Below the pieces are notes generated by a model. That model did no database searches. It saw only the letters and a list, made by a program, of their open reading frames with translations, and was not told where the DNA came from. Shown piece by piece: positions 55,078 to 63,948 of a DNA stretch of 64,000 nt. A program made the position numbers and the translations under genes. Each line of letters opens with the position of its first letter. Positions within the stretch are counted from its first letter, which is position 1. Source of the stretch: Leptolyngbya sp. SIO1E4 (GTDB lineage: Bacteria; Cyanobacteriota; Cyanobacteriia; Phormidesmidales; Phormidesmidaceae); contig JAAHFU020000001.1 of assembly GCA_010672825.2 (NCBI GenBank), forward strand, positions 1,178,001-1,242,000, given 5' to 3'.

Positions 55078-57369
55078 GTGACGCTGGGACGACGAGAGTT
55101 TTTGCAGCGGTTGGGCGTGGCACTCACTGCGCTCGGCATTGGTGATGCGGCCTTCACAGGGCTATGCGAGACCTACCAGCAAGCCCTTGCACGCTCGTCT
55201 CGCCGATTGGCGTTATTGGTAGGCATTAACCAGTATCCTGACTCGATCTGGCAAGCGGGCTCCCCATCAGACAAAGGAGCCCCCTTACGGGGTGCAGTGA
55301 TGGATGTGGAACTGCAACGGGAGTTGCTCATTCATCGGTTTGGGGTAGCGCCGACAGACATTGTGACGCTAGTTGATCATCAAGCAACCCAGCAAAGCAT
55401 TTTAGAGGCCATTCAAGGGCATCTGGTCGATCAAGCTCAACCAGGGGATAGGGTTGTTTTTCACTTTAGCGGGCTAGGCAGTCAGGTACCGGTATCAGGA
55501 CGCCTTGAAGCAGACTATTTGCCAACACTCGTCACGGCAGATGGCGAACTTCCTGATACAGCCAATCCTGTGATTCACGATCTTTTCGAAGAGACCCTGG
55601 CACAGGCTCTGGGCAACCTTCAAGGCGTCCAGGTCATGACGGTTTTAGATGCAAGCAGCACCGCTGCCTGGGAGTCGCCGATTCAAGGCAATTTCCGGGT
55701 GCGATCGCGCCCTACGGTACCGGCTGGGGAGTGGAGAGCCGAGACCGACATTTTGTTTAAGGCACCGCGCAAAACCACGGAAAAACTGTCTGCCACCTGG
55801 CCGGGCCTTCTATGGCGAGCAAGTCGTCCAGGCATGCCTGCCCTTGAGGGTAACTGGGATGGGTTCAGTGCTGGAGTCTTTACCTATGCCCTCACGCAAC
55901 AAATTTGGAGTAGTTTTCCAGCACAGCGCCAGCAATGGATTTTCCACCATGCAGAACGCACGATGGAAACTTGGACAGGGGCCAAGGTATCGCCTCAGTT
56001 GCGGGGGCAAGCATCAATCAAGGGTAAGGATGATTTATTAGCGGTAGGAGACGTGCCACAGCCCGCAGCTAATGGCATTGTTAAGACCATTGATACAGCC
56101 AGCAAGACTGCCACTCTTTGGTTAGGCGGACTGCCAGCTTCTCTACTACCCTATTGCAACTTGGGCCTACGCTTAAAACCTCTACCAGCCTTACCTGGAC
56201 TAGCAGCGGTGCCCTCTGGAACCGTATCTGTAAAAACCGTTGAGGGGCTTAGGGCTAAAGCAACCTTACTGGCTACAAACTCGTTACCTGCAGGCACCCC
56301 CCTGATTGAGATTGAGCGCCGTCTACCCCGAGAGGTCTCGCTCACGGTGGCCCTAGATCCCGACCTTGAGCGTATCGAGCGAGTAGATGCCACCAGCGCT
56401 TTAGCAGCCCTGCCTTACATCACCACAACAGCACCAGGCGAACAGCAAGCAGATTGCCTATTTGGGCGATTGAAGACTACCGACCCAATAGGCCAGGTAG
56501 CCGGTGCAAGTGTTCGGCCGCAAAACGAAGTGGAGATTGCGGAAGCAGAAAGCCCCCCTACCCAAAGCGGGTACGGTCTATTTTCTCCAAATCACACCTT
56601 GATCCCGGGGACACTCACCGAGGAAGACGAAGCGGTTAAAACAGCCGTTGGGCGCTTAAATACGCCTTTGAAGAATCTGTTGGCGGTTAAAGTTCTACGC
56701 TTAACGGCTAATCCGGCATCGTCTCAATTGCCTCTGAGACTGATACTAGAGACAAGAGAAGCCTCCAGTAAATTGCTAGCAGTGGAAGAAACCCTGCGGT
56801 CTCGCCAAATTTCGGGAGCTAATTCAGCCCCGCGAGAAAAGCTTGGCTTAAACGCTTATATACGCGGGCGCAATCAAAAGTTTCGGCTTCAGCTCACAAA
56901 TCTCGGGCAGCAGCCTTTGTATTATCTCATTGTCAGCGTGGTAGACAAGAATCTTCTTTCTGTCTACTGTCCGCCTTTGGAGACAACTAGCAGCGCAGAA
57001 CAACCGCCCCAAATACCGGCGGCAGACGTGAGTCAGCTCCTACCTGGTGAAACCCTTCGATTCCCCAGGCTCGAAGATAATTCGTTGTCATTTCAACAAC
57101 TTCAATCTGCTGAAATCTTCGCCATTGCCTGCACACAACCTTTCTATGAAACCTGGAAGGCAATTCAAACTCCAGAGTTTCGTCAGCTGAGCGATCGCTT
57201 AGCCAGTATTCCAGATCCGTTGCCCCTCACCACCGCTATTTTGAGCGACCTCGACCGCGCCAGCCAGCAGACAACAACATCCTCCTCTCCTTCCCAAGAG
57301 TCGGTGGTGTCGTTATCCTCAAATGTTTGGGCAACCCTATCTTTGCAATCTCCCATTGAACCCACTTGA
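55078..57369 (+). CDS. Pseudo-orthocaspase (caspase-fold protein lacking the His-Cys dyad), Tat signal
   Basis: A 763-residue protein. The N-terminus GRREFLQRLGVALTALG is a twin-arginine signal. Residues about 42-290 have the caspase p20 fold (LALLVGINQYPD, GAVMDVELQRELLIHRFGV, GDRVVFHFSGLGSQVP), but the catalytic His of the usual SGHGS is Leu133 and the catalytic Cys of the usual DxCHSG is Ser193 in VLDASSTAAW. Catalysis is therefore not expected. The C-terminal part (about 520-763) resembles the DUF4384-type domain of cyanobacterial metacaspases (LPLRLILETREAS, YYLIVSVVDKNLLSVYCPP). It starts with GTG 18 bp after sat. Loss of both residues defines a pseudo-protease that may bind rather than cut. 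Confidence 0.85.
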   Translation: MTLGRREFLQRLGVALTALGIGDAAFTGLCETYQQALARSSRRLALLVGINQYPDSIWQAGSPSDKGAPLRGAVMDVELQRELLIHRFGVAPTDIVTLVDHQATQQSILEAIQGHLVDQAQPGDRVVFHFSGLGSQVPVSGRLEADYLPTLVTADGELPDTANPVIHDLFEETLAQALGNLQGVQVMTVLDASSTAAWESPIQGNFRVRSRPTVPAGEWRAETDILFKAPRKTTEKLSATWPGLLWRASRPGMPALEGNWDGFSAGVFTYALTQQIWSSFPAQRQQWIFHHAERTMETWTGAKVSPQLRGQASIKGKDDLLAVGDVPQPAANGIVKTIDTASKTATLWLGGLPASLLPYCNLGLRLKPLPALPGLAAVPSGTVSVKTVEGLRAKATLLATNSLPAGTPLIEIERRLPREVSLTVALDPDLERIERVDATSALAALPYITTTAPGEQQADCLFGRLKTTDPIGQVAGASVRPQNEVEIAEAESPPTQSGYGLFSPNHTLIPGTLTEEDEAVKTAVGRLNTPLKNLLAVKVLRLTANPASSQLPLRLILETREASSKLLAVEETLRSRQISGANSAPREKLGLNAYIRGRNQKFRLQLTNLGQQPLYYLIVSVVDKNLLSVYCPPLETTSSAEQPPQIPAADVSQLLPGETLRFPRLEDNSLSFQQLQSAEIFAIACTQPFYETWKAIQTPEFRQLSDRLASIPDPLPLTTAILSDLDRASQQTTTSSSPSQESVVSLSSNVWATLSLQSPIEPT

Positions 57370-57493
57370 TAGTGGGGTTCCGGTACGTAGCCATAGGGCT
57401 TGATTGCTCTACACAGCTACGCTATACAGCCCTACCCTAAATCGTTTCTCCGTATTGACTCACGTGAGAGCGACCCCCGAATGGGTGCGATCG

Positions 57494-57706
57494 CTAGCTT
57501 TCGTCTGACTTAGCCTCTGAACTCTCTTCACCTTTACCGACTTCAGGGACGAAGTCAGGTCTTTCTTTTCCTTCCCAACCAGCAGGGCGCTTAGAGTTAT
57601 ACCAGGCCAACGATCCAATGCTGACGGCTGCAATAAACCCAACCACGTAAACCAGCGTAAAAGATAGCGGTAGACCAGAACTTTCAGCTGCAGCAAATAC
57701 AGTCAT
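57494..57706 (-). CDS. psb35: Small thylakoid-type membrane protein, probable Psb35
   Basis: A 70-residue protein with one membrane helix (LSFTLVYVVGFIAAVSIGSL) followed by AWYNSKRPAGWEGKERPDFV and an acidic tail. This pattern fits the Psb35 photosystem II assembly/CP47-associated protein of cyanobacteria, assigned from memory of the family and not verified. An AAGGA site precedes the ATG. It lies 41 bp downstream of the penicillin-binding protein gene's start region end, on the same strand. Confidence 0.6.
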   Translation of the reverse strand: MTVFAAAESSGLPLSFTLVYVVGFIAAVSIGSLAWYNSKRPAGWEGKERPDFVPEVGKGEESSEAKSDES

Positions 57707-57746
57707 AACAATCCTTCTCAGAACATGTATTGGTGATTATAAAAAA

Positions 57747-60128
57747 CTACTGCACATCTGCGGAGGATTCATCAACAGGGGCAGGTGCTGGGGCCGGAGC
57801 CGGAGCCGGAGCCGGGACTGGCTCAGGGTCTGAAACTGGCTCCGGTTCTGGAATCGGAGCCGGTTCTGGAGCCGGAGCTGGGTCAGACTCTTCAGGAATC
57901 GGAGCTGGCGCTGGGGCACTATCTACAACGGGTACTGGCTCTCGCGGAGAAGCAGCGGGTTCTGAAGCACCAGACGGGCTAGAAGCAGGCGCCTCAGGAG
58001 ACTCCTCAGCAGCCGTCTCGGAGGCATCACTCGGAGGCGCTTCGACTTCCTCTTCTCGGTCAGATTCATCCGTCGCTTGAGCAGCCCTCACTCTACCGGG
58101 TTTAACCGGTTCGGCTTCAATGCTGCCTTTTCTGCCGGCCAACGTTGGCAGGGGTGGAAACTCCTCAACCGGAATTTCATCCAATAGCTGAGAAACAAAC
58201 TGACGCCAAGTTGCCGCAGCAGAACCACTGACGCCCCAGGTGCGGCTACTATCATCATTGCCTAACCAAACCCCCACCACCAGCTGAGGCATGTAGCCGA
58301 CGAACCAAAGATCTCGATCTTTTTCTGATGTCCCAGTTTTACCGGCCACTGGACGCCCAATATTGGCGCGACTGCCGGTGCCACCCTCAACCACCCCTTG
58401 CAACATCCAGGTTACAATCGCCGCACTGGTTTCATCGACCGCTTGAGTAGAGGCCGTATCGGCTTCATAAACCACCGCGCCAGAACTATCGAGAACGCGG
58501 CGGATTCCGTGGGCACCGACGTGTTTGCCTTGGGTAGCCAGGGTTCCATAGGCGCTAGTGAGTTCTAGAAGCGTCACTTCTGAAGCTCCCAAAGCCAATG
58601 AGTAAGTGGGTTTGAGCTCTGATTCAATGCCCATTCGCTGGGCCATCGCAATCACGGGCTCAAACCCCACATCAATCAGCACTTTAACCGCCACGATATT
58701 AATCGAGGAGATCAGCGCTTGGCGCATGGAAACATTGCCCCGATATCTGTCGCCGTAGTTTTTAGGCTCGTAACCGTCAACAACAAACTTCGCATCCGCA
58801 TAGGATTTATGGGGAGTAAACCCAGCGGCGATCGCAGTCGCATAAACAAACGTCTTAAAGGTAGAGCCTGGCTGACGATGGGCCTGAGTCGCCCGATTAA
58901 ACTGACTTTCGTTAAAATCTGTACCGCCAACAATCGCCTTAATCTCTCCACTACGGGGATCAATTGCGACCAAAGATGCCTGGCTAAATCGCTGTCGACT
59001 ACCCGTGGTTTCAACGGTTTCTCGAACAGTGGCCTGAGCTTTACGTTGCCAATCAACATTCAGCGTTGTTTCAACGATCAAGCCGCCGGCCTCAACCGTT
59101 TCAGGAGGCAAGAGTTCACCCAACTGCTTCTGAATGTAGATTGTGAAGTAAGGAAACTCGCTGTATAGGAATTTCGGTTGCTTAGGGGTGGTGGCAATCT
59201 CCTCTGCCATCGCAGCATCTGCAGCAGATTGCGTAATCGCGCCATTTTCTAACATGCGGCGGAGCACCGTATCGCGCTGTTTACGGGCAGCCTCAGGATC
59301 GACCAGGGGAGAATAAAGGCTCGGGGCTGGGGCCATTCCAGCAATCAGGGCGGATTCAGACAGCGTGAGTTCACTCACCGACTTGCCAAAATAAATCCAA
59401 GCGGCATCGGCAATTCCGTAAGCCCCTGCCCCTAAATACACCAGGTTCAGATAGCGCTCTAAGACAACGGATTTATCATAGGTTTCGCTGATCTTGAGGG
59501 CCAACAATGCTTCTCTAGCCTTACGCTGGAAGCTTCTTTCTTGATCTAAGAATGCGATACGAGCCAGCTGCTGGGTAATGGTGCTGGCCCCCTCCACCAC
59601 ATCTCGCTGGCGCAGGTTCGCTAAGCTGGCTCGGATAATAGCTTGAAAATCTACCCCATTATGCTCATAGAAGCGGCGATCCTCAGCAGCAATAAAGGCC
59701 TCAACGAGAGACTTGGGGATATTGTCGTAAGCAAGCTTCTCGCGAGTTGCAGGGCCAATCTTCTGAAGGATACTGCCATCATCGGCCTGAATCGTGATGG
59801 TGCCGCCCCGAGCATAGGTCAATAGGCTAGAAACAGGGGGAAGCTGCGCCTCAGTCGTGCGCCAAATGCGGTATCCTCGACTCACACCGCCGGTTGCCAG
59901 AGCACTCAGAACCAAGATTCCCCAAAACAAAGGACGATAGTAGAGGGGACGACGATATGGGGGCTTGGGTAAGGTTCGACGAGTATGAAGCGGTCTCGAA
60001 CGCCGGGGAGACCTCGATGACGCTGCAGACGAACTCGCCATAGACAATGGCGGCTGAGGGGGCTGGGATCCTGTGGTGTTAGGGTCAGAGAACCAGCCTT
60101 TAAGTAGTTTTGAGAAGGCGTTAGTCAC
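57747..60128 (-). CDS. Class A penicillin-binding protein (bifunctional)
   Basis: A 793-residue peptidoglycan synthase. A cytoplasmic Pro/Ser/Arg-rich start and a membrane helix (about 67-85) are followed by a glycosyltransferase domain with catalytic Glu149 in FIAAEDRRFYEHNGVD and ASTITQQLARIAFL. The transpeptidase domain has SxxK at Ser422-Lys425 (PGSTFKTF), SxN at Ser475-Asn477 and KTG at 597-599. The last 110 residues are a low-complexity tail of Pro, Ala and Glu (EPAPIPEPEPVSDPEPV) that reads as a Gly/Ala-rich frame on the other strand. It is PBP1a-like. The start is GTG at 60128. Confidence 0.94.
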   Translation of the reverse strand: MTNAFSKLLKGWFSDPNTTGSQPPQPPLSMASSSAASSRSPRRSRPLHTRRTLPKPPYRRPLYYRPLFWGILVLSALATGGVSRGYRIWRTTEAQLPPVSSLLTYARGGTITIQADDGSILQKIGPATREKLAYDNIPKSLVEAFIAAEDRRFYEHNGVDFQAIIRASLANLRQRDVVEGASTITQQLARIAFLDQERSFQRKAREALLALKISETYDKSVVLERYLNLVYLGAGAYGIADAAWIYFGKSVSELTLSESALIAGMAPAPSLYSPLVDPEAARKQRDTVLRRMLENGAITQSAADAAMAEEIATTPKQPKFLYSEFPYFTIYIQKQLGELLPPETVEAGGLIVETTLNVDWQRKAQATVRETVETTGSRQRFSQASLVAIDPRSGEIKAIVGGTDFNESQFNRATQAHRQPGSTFKTFVYATAIAAGFTPHKSYADAKFVVDGYEPKNYGDRYRGNVSMRQALISSINIVAVKVLIDVGFEPVIAMAQRMGIESELKPTYSLALGASEVTLLELTSAYGTLATQGKHVGAHGIRRVLDSSGAVVYEADTASTQAVDETSAAIVTWMLQGVVEGGTGSRANIGRPVAGKTGTSEKDRDLWFVGYMPQLVVGVWLGNDDSSRTWGVSGSAAATWRQFVSQLLDEIPVEEFPPLPTLAGRKGSIEAEPVKPGRVRAAQATDESDREEEVEAPPSDASETAAEESPEAPASSPSGASEPAASPREPVPVVDSAPAPAPIPEESDPAPAPEPAPIPEPEPVSDPEPVPAPAPAPAPAPAPVDESSADVQ

Positions 60129-60259
60129 AGCTAATTCTATATCCTCACCTGGTTCAACCTATGATGCCAATAATCAGCGACCGCTCACGTTTGCAGTGAA
60201 CCATACCAATTGGCTAGCACCCAAGTCACGGATCCTCAAAATAGATCCGCTCATCGTTA

Positions 60260-61258
60260 CTAAACTAATGCAGAGTGCCCTAGTGCGAGGGCAGTTACCA
60301 ACATCCCTAGCACCAAAAAAGGCTGAGCACTGGCTTGATACTTAACGTCGTTTTCCAGGGGAGAGCGAAGAAAATACATATCCTGGAAAGTAATCTGAGG
60401 GATGATGAGCAAGATCAACAGCACCGCATAAAGATTCTGATGAATGGCCATCAAATACAGGGCAACGCCCCCCTGAAACAAGTCGATCATGAGCACACAA
60501 ATCCAAGCGGCAGCGGTCACCCCAAACATAACCGGCAAAGATTGCAGTCCAAGCTGGCGATCGCCCTCAACACTCTTAAAATCGTTGACAATGGCAATTC
60601 CTAAACCAGCAAAGCTATAGAAGAGCGTCAGCAGCGCCACAGTCCAGGTCAGCGTACCAAACAGCGCATGGCCTGCCCACCAAGGCAAGGCGATGTAACT
60701 TGCCCCTAAAGCATAGTTACCAAGCCAGCCATTTTGCTTCAGCTTCAGGGGAGGGGCCGAGTAAATGTACGACAAAAAAGAACCCCCCAGGGCAATCGCG
60801 GTAATCATCGGGAACGAGTGCCCAGCCCATTGATCTAAACCGTAGGCTACGGCAATTCCAGCCAAGAAGAGCACCAGAATTTGGGCAACGACCTGGGGAA
60901 TCGAAATCGCACCCGACGGAATTGGGCGATAGGGCTCATTGATGGCGTCGATCTCGCGATCGTAAAAGTCATTGAGGGTTTGGGTATACCCAGTCAGCAA
61001 AGGGCCAGACAGCAACATACAGGCAGCTGAAATCAGCACATTTTCAAATGTCCAAGTAAATTGTCCGGAGGAAGCCGCTCCACACACTACACCCCAAATC
61101 AGCGGAATCCAGGTAATAGGCTTCATCAACTGCAGACGAATTTTCAAAATTGACGTTTCGCCTGCCTCGGCACCTTTCATCCCCAATAGCTGGCGAGTTT
61201 TACTGCCCCGCTTTTCTTGAGAAGTCTCTGCTGAAGCTTGTGATAGTTGATCAGCCAT
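60260..61258 (-). CDS. chlG: Chlorophyll synthase
   Basis: A 332-residue UbiA-family prenyltransferase that attaches the phytyl or geranylgeranyl chain to chlorophyllide. Prenyl-diphosphate binding motifs are NDFYDREIDAINEPYRPIPS and NDFKSVEGDRQLGLQSLPVM, with eight to nine membrane helices. The frame is open ten codons upstream, but ATG 61258 has an AAGGA site. It is followed upstream by an ArsA-like gene on the same strand, 108 bp away. ChlG confirms chlorophyll a synthesis and thus an oxygenic phototroph. Confidence 0.97.
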   Translation of the reverse strand: MADQLSQASAETSQEKRGSKTRQLLGMKGAEAGETSILKIRLQLMKPITWIPLIWGVVCGAASSGQFTWTFENVLISAACMLLSGPLLTGYTQTLNDFYDREIDAINEPYRPIPSGAISIPQVVAQILVLFLAGIAVAYGLDQWAGHSFPMITAIALGGSFLSYIYSAPPLKLKQNGWLGNYALGASYIALPWWAGHALFGTLTWTVALLTLFYSFAGLGIAIVNDFKSVEGDRQLGLQSLPVMFGVTAAAWICVLMIDLFQGGVALYLMAIHQNLYAVLLILLIIPQITFQDMYFLRSPLENDVKYQASAQPFLVLGMLVTALALGHSALV

Positions 61259-61366
61259 AACGTCCTTGTTGTTTGCCTGCCGCTCCATTTACTAAAGCCC
61301 TTTCATTGTGGGAGGGATGCACGCCTTCAGACTGTCAGCCCAACGACGATCAAACACCTCACAGGT

Positions 61367-62464
61367 CTAGAATGACAAAATCAGGTAGTCTTCTTGAAAC
61401 TTCGCTCCCTGCACCGATCGATGTTTCAACGTGTCCGGTAAAAGCAGATTACGCCGTTGATCACCTGCCGTCACAGTCACCTCTGGCCCATACTGTGTTA
61501 GACCAATCTCCTCTTTCGTAAACCCTGGCAAGAAAAGCCGCACTTGCTTTTTGACTTCATTAATCATCACTGGGGCGGGCGCATCCTGAATCGACGATTC
61601 AATAGAGGGCGCCGCCGCCACCAATGGGTGCCAATTTTCCCCCTGTAAGTCTGGGATGGAATGAACAGATAACGGTGCAAAAGAGGCCTCAGGGAGAGCT
61701 TTAGCCCCCTGCAGAAAGGCCATAACGCCGCCAACCGTCAGGCCAATTTGCTGGGAGCTACCCCAGAGGTAGCGCGCCATCTCAATATCCGGAGACCCAT
61801 CTGTGGTGACAAGAAAGCCCAAAACTTGATGGGGAGATTGCACCGCCGATCGCCCCGCATCCAGCACAGCTCGCGCCTGCTGCAGCGGTTGATCAAGAGA
61901 CGCCTGATTACCACTGATATTCAAGATGGCGCTGGCAACTGGCTGGATGAAGGGCGACAGCGTCTGAGCTAGCTCAGACGCCTGCAACACCTTTTGAAAC
62001 CGCCGGATATACCAATCTAAATTTTCTGGCAGCCCCCACATACGCAGCGCTGATTGACTCGATGGACTATCCACAACTAAATAGTCATAAGCGGCAGAAT
62101 CATACAGCTCACGAATGGCATTTAAAGCCAATGCGTCGTCCATCCCGGGTAAAACCACCAGTTCCTGACCAAAAACTTGTTTCAAGAGGGGGCTCCTGAG
62201 GTATTGACCCTCAAGGGTTTTAATAACCTCCCAACTTTTCTCAAGCATCACTGTGGCCTGCAGTTGCAGTGTCCAAAGATTGGATCCTACAGACTGGACT
62301 TCAGGTGCAAGCGACGATCCCCAAAGCAAGGCAGGTAATGGACCACTATCCTGAGTCATCCATAAAACCTTGGCTCCCTGCTGAGCCAGACTACGCGCAA
62401 TCCCAATAGAGGCGATCGCACATTGGCGACGGGGTTGCCCAAGAAAGGTCAAAATTTGAGGCAC
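61367..62464 (-). CDS. ArsA/Get3-like protein without a Walker A motif
   Basis: A 365-residue protein with the ArsA/Get3 layout: strand-loop start ILTFLGQPRRQCAIASIGIA, a Walker-B-like YDYLVVDSPSS, and a C-terminal alpha-crystallin-type domain (about 300-365, KKQVRLFLPGFTKEEIGLT) found in cyanobacterial ArsA-like proteins. The P-loop that should read GKGGxGKS/T is replaced by GQPRRQCA, so ATP binding in the normal way is not expected. Related cyanobacterial proteins often retain a GKGGTGR-type loop. Role unknown; a tail-anchored-protein or small heat-shock type chaperone function is possible. It lies between chlG and DUF2862, both on the same strand. Confidence 0.82.
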   Translation of the reverse strand: MPQILTFLGQPRRQCAIASIGIARSLAQQGAKVLWMTQDSGPLPALLWGSSLAPEVQSVGSNLWTLQLQATVMLEKSWEVIKTLEGQYLRSPLLKQVFGQELVVLPGMDDALALNAIRELYDSAAYDYLVVDSPSSQSALRMWGLPENLDWYIRRFQKVLQASELAQTLSPFIQPVASAILNISGNQASLDQPLQQARAVLDAGRSAVQSPHQVLGFLVTTDGSPDIEMARYLWGSSQQIGLTVGGVMAFLQGAKALPEASFAPLSVHSIPDLQGENWHPLVAAAPSIESSIQDAPAPVMINEVKKQVRLFLPGFTKEEIGLTQYGPEVTVTAGDQRRNLLLPDTLKHRSVQGAKFQEDYLILSF

Positions 62465-62481
62465 AATTCTTACCCAAACTA

Positions 62482-62679
62482 CTACTCTTGGGTGAGTTCG
62501 TCTTCAAAGAACCAGGTGGAAAAGCGATCATCGAACTCCACCACGACGCCTACACCGCTGCCATCTACCATCTTAAATTGGCGCACAACGCCTGACTTGC
62601 CCAGACGAGCAACAACCTCTTGGGGCACGCGATCTCGTAAGCGCCTTACCTTAACCTTCTGTCCAATTTCTAAGGCCAT
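62482..62679 (-). CDS. DUF2862 SH3-like small protein
   Basis: A 65-residue basic-acidic protein: MALEIGQKVKVRRLRDRVPQ, then GVVRQFKMVDGSGVGVVVEF and DDRFSTWFFEDEL. It matches the DUF2862 family of cyanobacteria and plastids, which has an SH3-like barrel as in PsaE. The frame is open 30 codons upstream, but ATG 62679 has an AGGAGA site and matches the family length. It lies 17 bp upstream of the ArsA-like gene. Function unknown. Confidence 0.82.
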   Translation of the reverse strand: MALEIGQKVKVRRLRDRVPQEVVARLGKSGVVRQFKMVDGSGVGVVVEFDDRFSTWFFEDELTQE

Positions 62680-62809
62680 TCTTCTCCTACCCAACCTGAG
62701 ATCTCTGAATTTTTCTGTTGCGATATTTAAACGCAAACCAATCCACAGTTTATCAGCGTCTTGCGCCATCCTGATCTATGGTGGATAGCGAAAATCAACG
62801 CTCCCTTTC

Positions 62810-62826
62810 ACTTTTTTGAAAAAAGT
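62810..62826 (+). promoter_or_regulatory. A/T palindrome just upstream of hisF
   Basis: ACTTTTTT and AAAAAAGT flank a single G, ending 9 bp before the hisF ATG. In RNA this would form a weak stem next to the ribosome site (GAGAAG). It may influence hisF translation, or may be a chance A/T run. Confidence 0.25.
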
Positions 62827-62835
62827 TGAGAAGCC

Positions 62836-63615
62836 ATGCTGGCGAAGCGAATTCTCCCTTGCCTTGATGTTAAAGCCGGTCGTGTTGTCAAAGGTGTCAA
62901 CTTTGTAGACTTGCAAGATGCAGGCGACCCCGTAGCGTTAGCCCAGGCCTATAACCAGGCTGGAGCCGATGAGTTAGTGTTTCTAGACATTACGGCTACC
63001 CACGAAGATCGTGACATTTTGATTGATGTGGTTTATCGCACTGCCGATCAGGTTTTTATCCCACTCACCGTTGGCGGCGGCATCCAATCCTTAGAAAAGA
63101 TCAAACAATTGTTAAGAGCTGGAGCCGATAAGGTCAGCATTAATTCTGCAGCGGTTAGAGACCCCAACTTGATTGACCGAGCCAGCGATCGTTTCGGACG
63201 ACAATGCATTGTGGTTGCCATTGATGCCCGCAGACGATTAGATACAGACAACCCAGGATGGGAGGTCTACGTCCGAGGTGGACGAGAAAATACGGGGATT
63301 GACGCTTTGCAATGGGCTGAAGAGGTTGTGCGACGGGGAGCTGGAGAACTGCTCATTACCAGTATGGATGCTGACGGAACCCAAGCGGGATATGATCTAA
63401 CGCTGACTCAAGCGATCGCCAGTCAGGTGCCCGTACCTGTCATTGCCTCTGGAGGCGCAGGGACGTGCCATCATATTTATGAGGCATTAACCCAAGGCCA
63501 GGCTGAAGCAGCTCTTTTGGCCTCTCTACTCCACTACGGGCAACTCACTGTTGCCGAAATTAAGACATATCTTTCTACTCATCAAGTGCCTGTTCGACAA
63601 CAAACTCGAATCTAA
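62836..63615 (+). CDS. hisF: Imidazole glycerol phosphate synthase cyclase subunit
   Basis: A 259-residue (beta/alpha)8 barrel that uses ammonia from HisH to close the imidazole ring of histidine. Catalytic Asp11 is in [36 protein letters not shown] and [20 protein letters not shown] bind phosphates, and Asp near residue 130 is in VVAIDARR. Length is normal. No other histidine gene is nearby. Confidence 0.97.
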   Translation: MLAKRILPCLDVKAGRVVKGVNFVDLQDAGDPVALAQAYNQAGADELVFLDITATHEDRDILIDVVYRTADQVFIPLTVGGGIQSLEKIKQLLRAGADKVSINSAAVRDPNLIDRASDRFGRQCIVVAIDARRRLDTDNPGWEVYVRGGRENTGIDALQWAEEVVRRGAGELLITSMDADGTQAGYDLTLTQAIASQVPVPVIASGGAGTCHHIYEALTQGQAEAALLASLLHYGQLTVAEIKTYLSTHQVPVRQQTRI

Positions 63616-63687
63616 CGACTTCATTAAAAATCTGTTACAATGCGTAACAAGGGGGTTTAATAAAGTCATACGGTACTCGCAGATCCT

Positions 63688-63948
63688 ATGTTGCTTCTTA
63701 TTTTGCTGGTTGTCATCGCACTGGTTGCTTGGGCGCTGCGCCTCATGGAGCAAGCAATTCAGAGTCAAGAGTTCTCGTTTATGTTAGCCGGTTTTTTAGT
63801 GGCGACCTCTGCAGCAGCAATGATGGCGGTCTACTTCTTAACCAATCACTATGTGATTTATATGGATCAGGCTATCAGCGATGGCTCCTCAGATGTGGTC
63901 ATCTCGTATGAGTTAGCTGATGCCTATTTCTCCAAGGCAAATAATTAA
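63688..63948 (+). CDS. Small two-helix membrane protein, unknown
   Basis: An 86-residue protein with two hydrophobic segments (MLLLILLVVIALVAWALRLM and FSFMLAGFLVATSAAAMMAV) and a polar C-terminus (VVISYELADAYFSKANN). The frame is closed before the window end. A TGTTAC/GTAACA inverted repeat lies about 40-55 bp upstream, possibly part of its promoter. I do not recognise the family. Confidence 0.6.
   Translation: MLLLILLVVIALVAWALRLMEQAIQSQEFSFMLAGFLVATSAAAMMAVYFLTNHYVIYMDQAISDGSSDVVISYELADAYFSKANN

Noticed and set aside
57730-58080. Gly/Ala/Ser-rich reading frame on the plus strand
   Set aside because: It is the exact antisense of the Pro/Ala/Glu tail of the penicillin-binding protein, whose domains are certain. 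The periodic sequence keeps both strands open.
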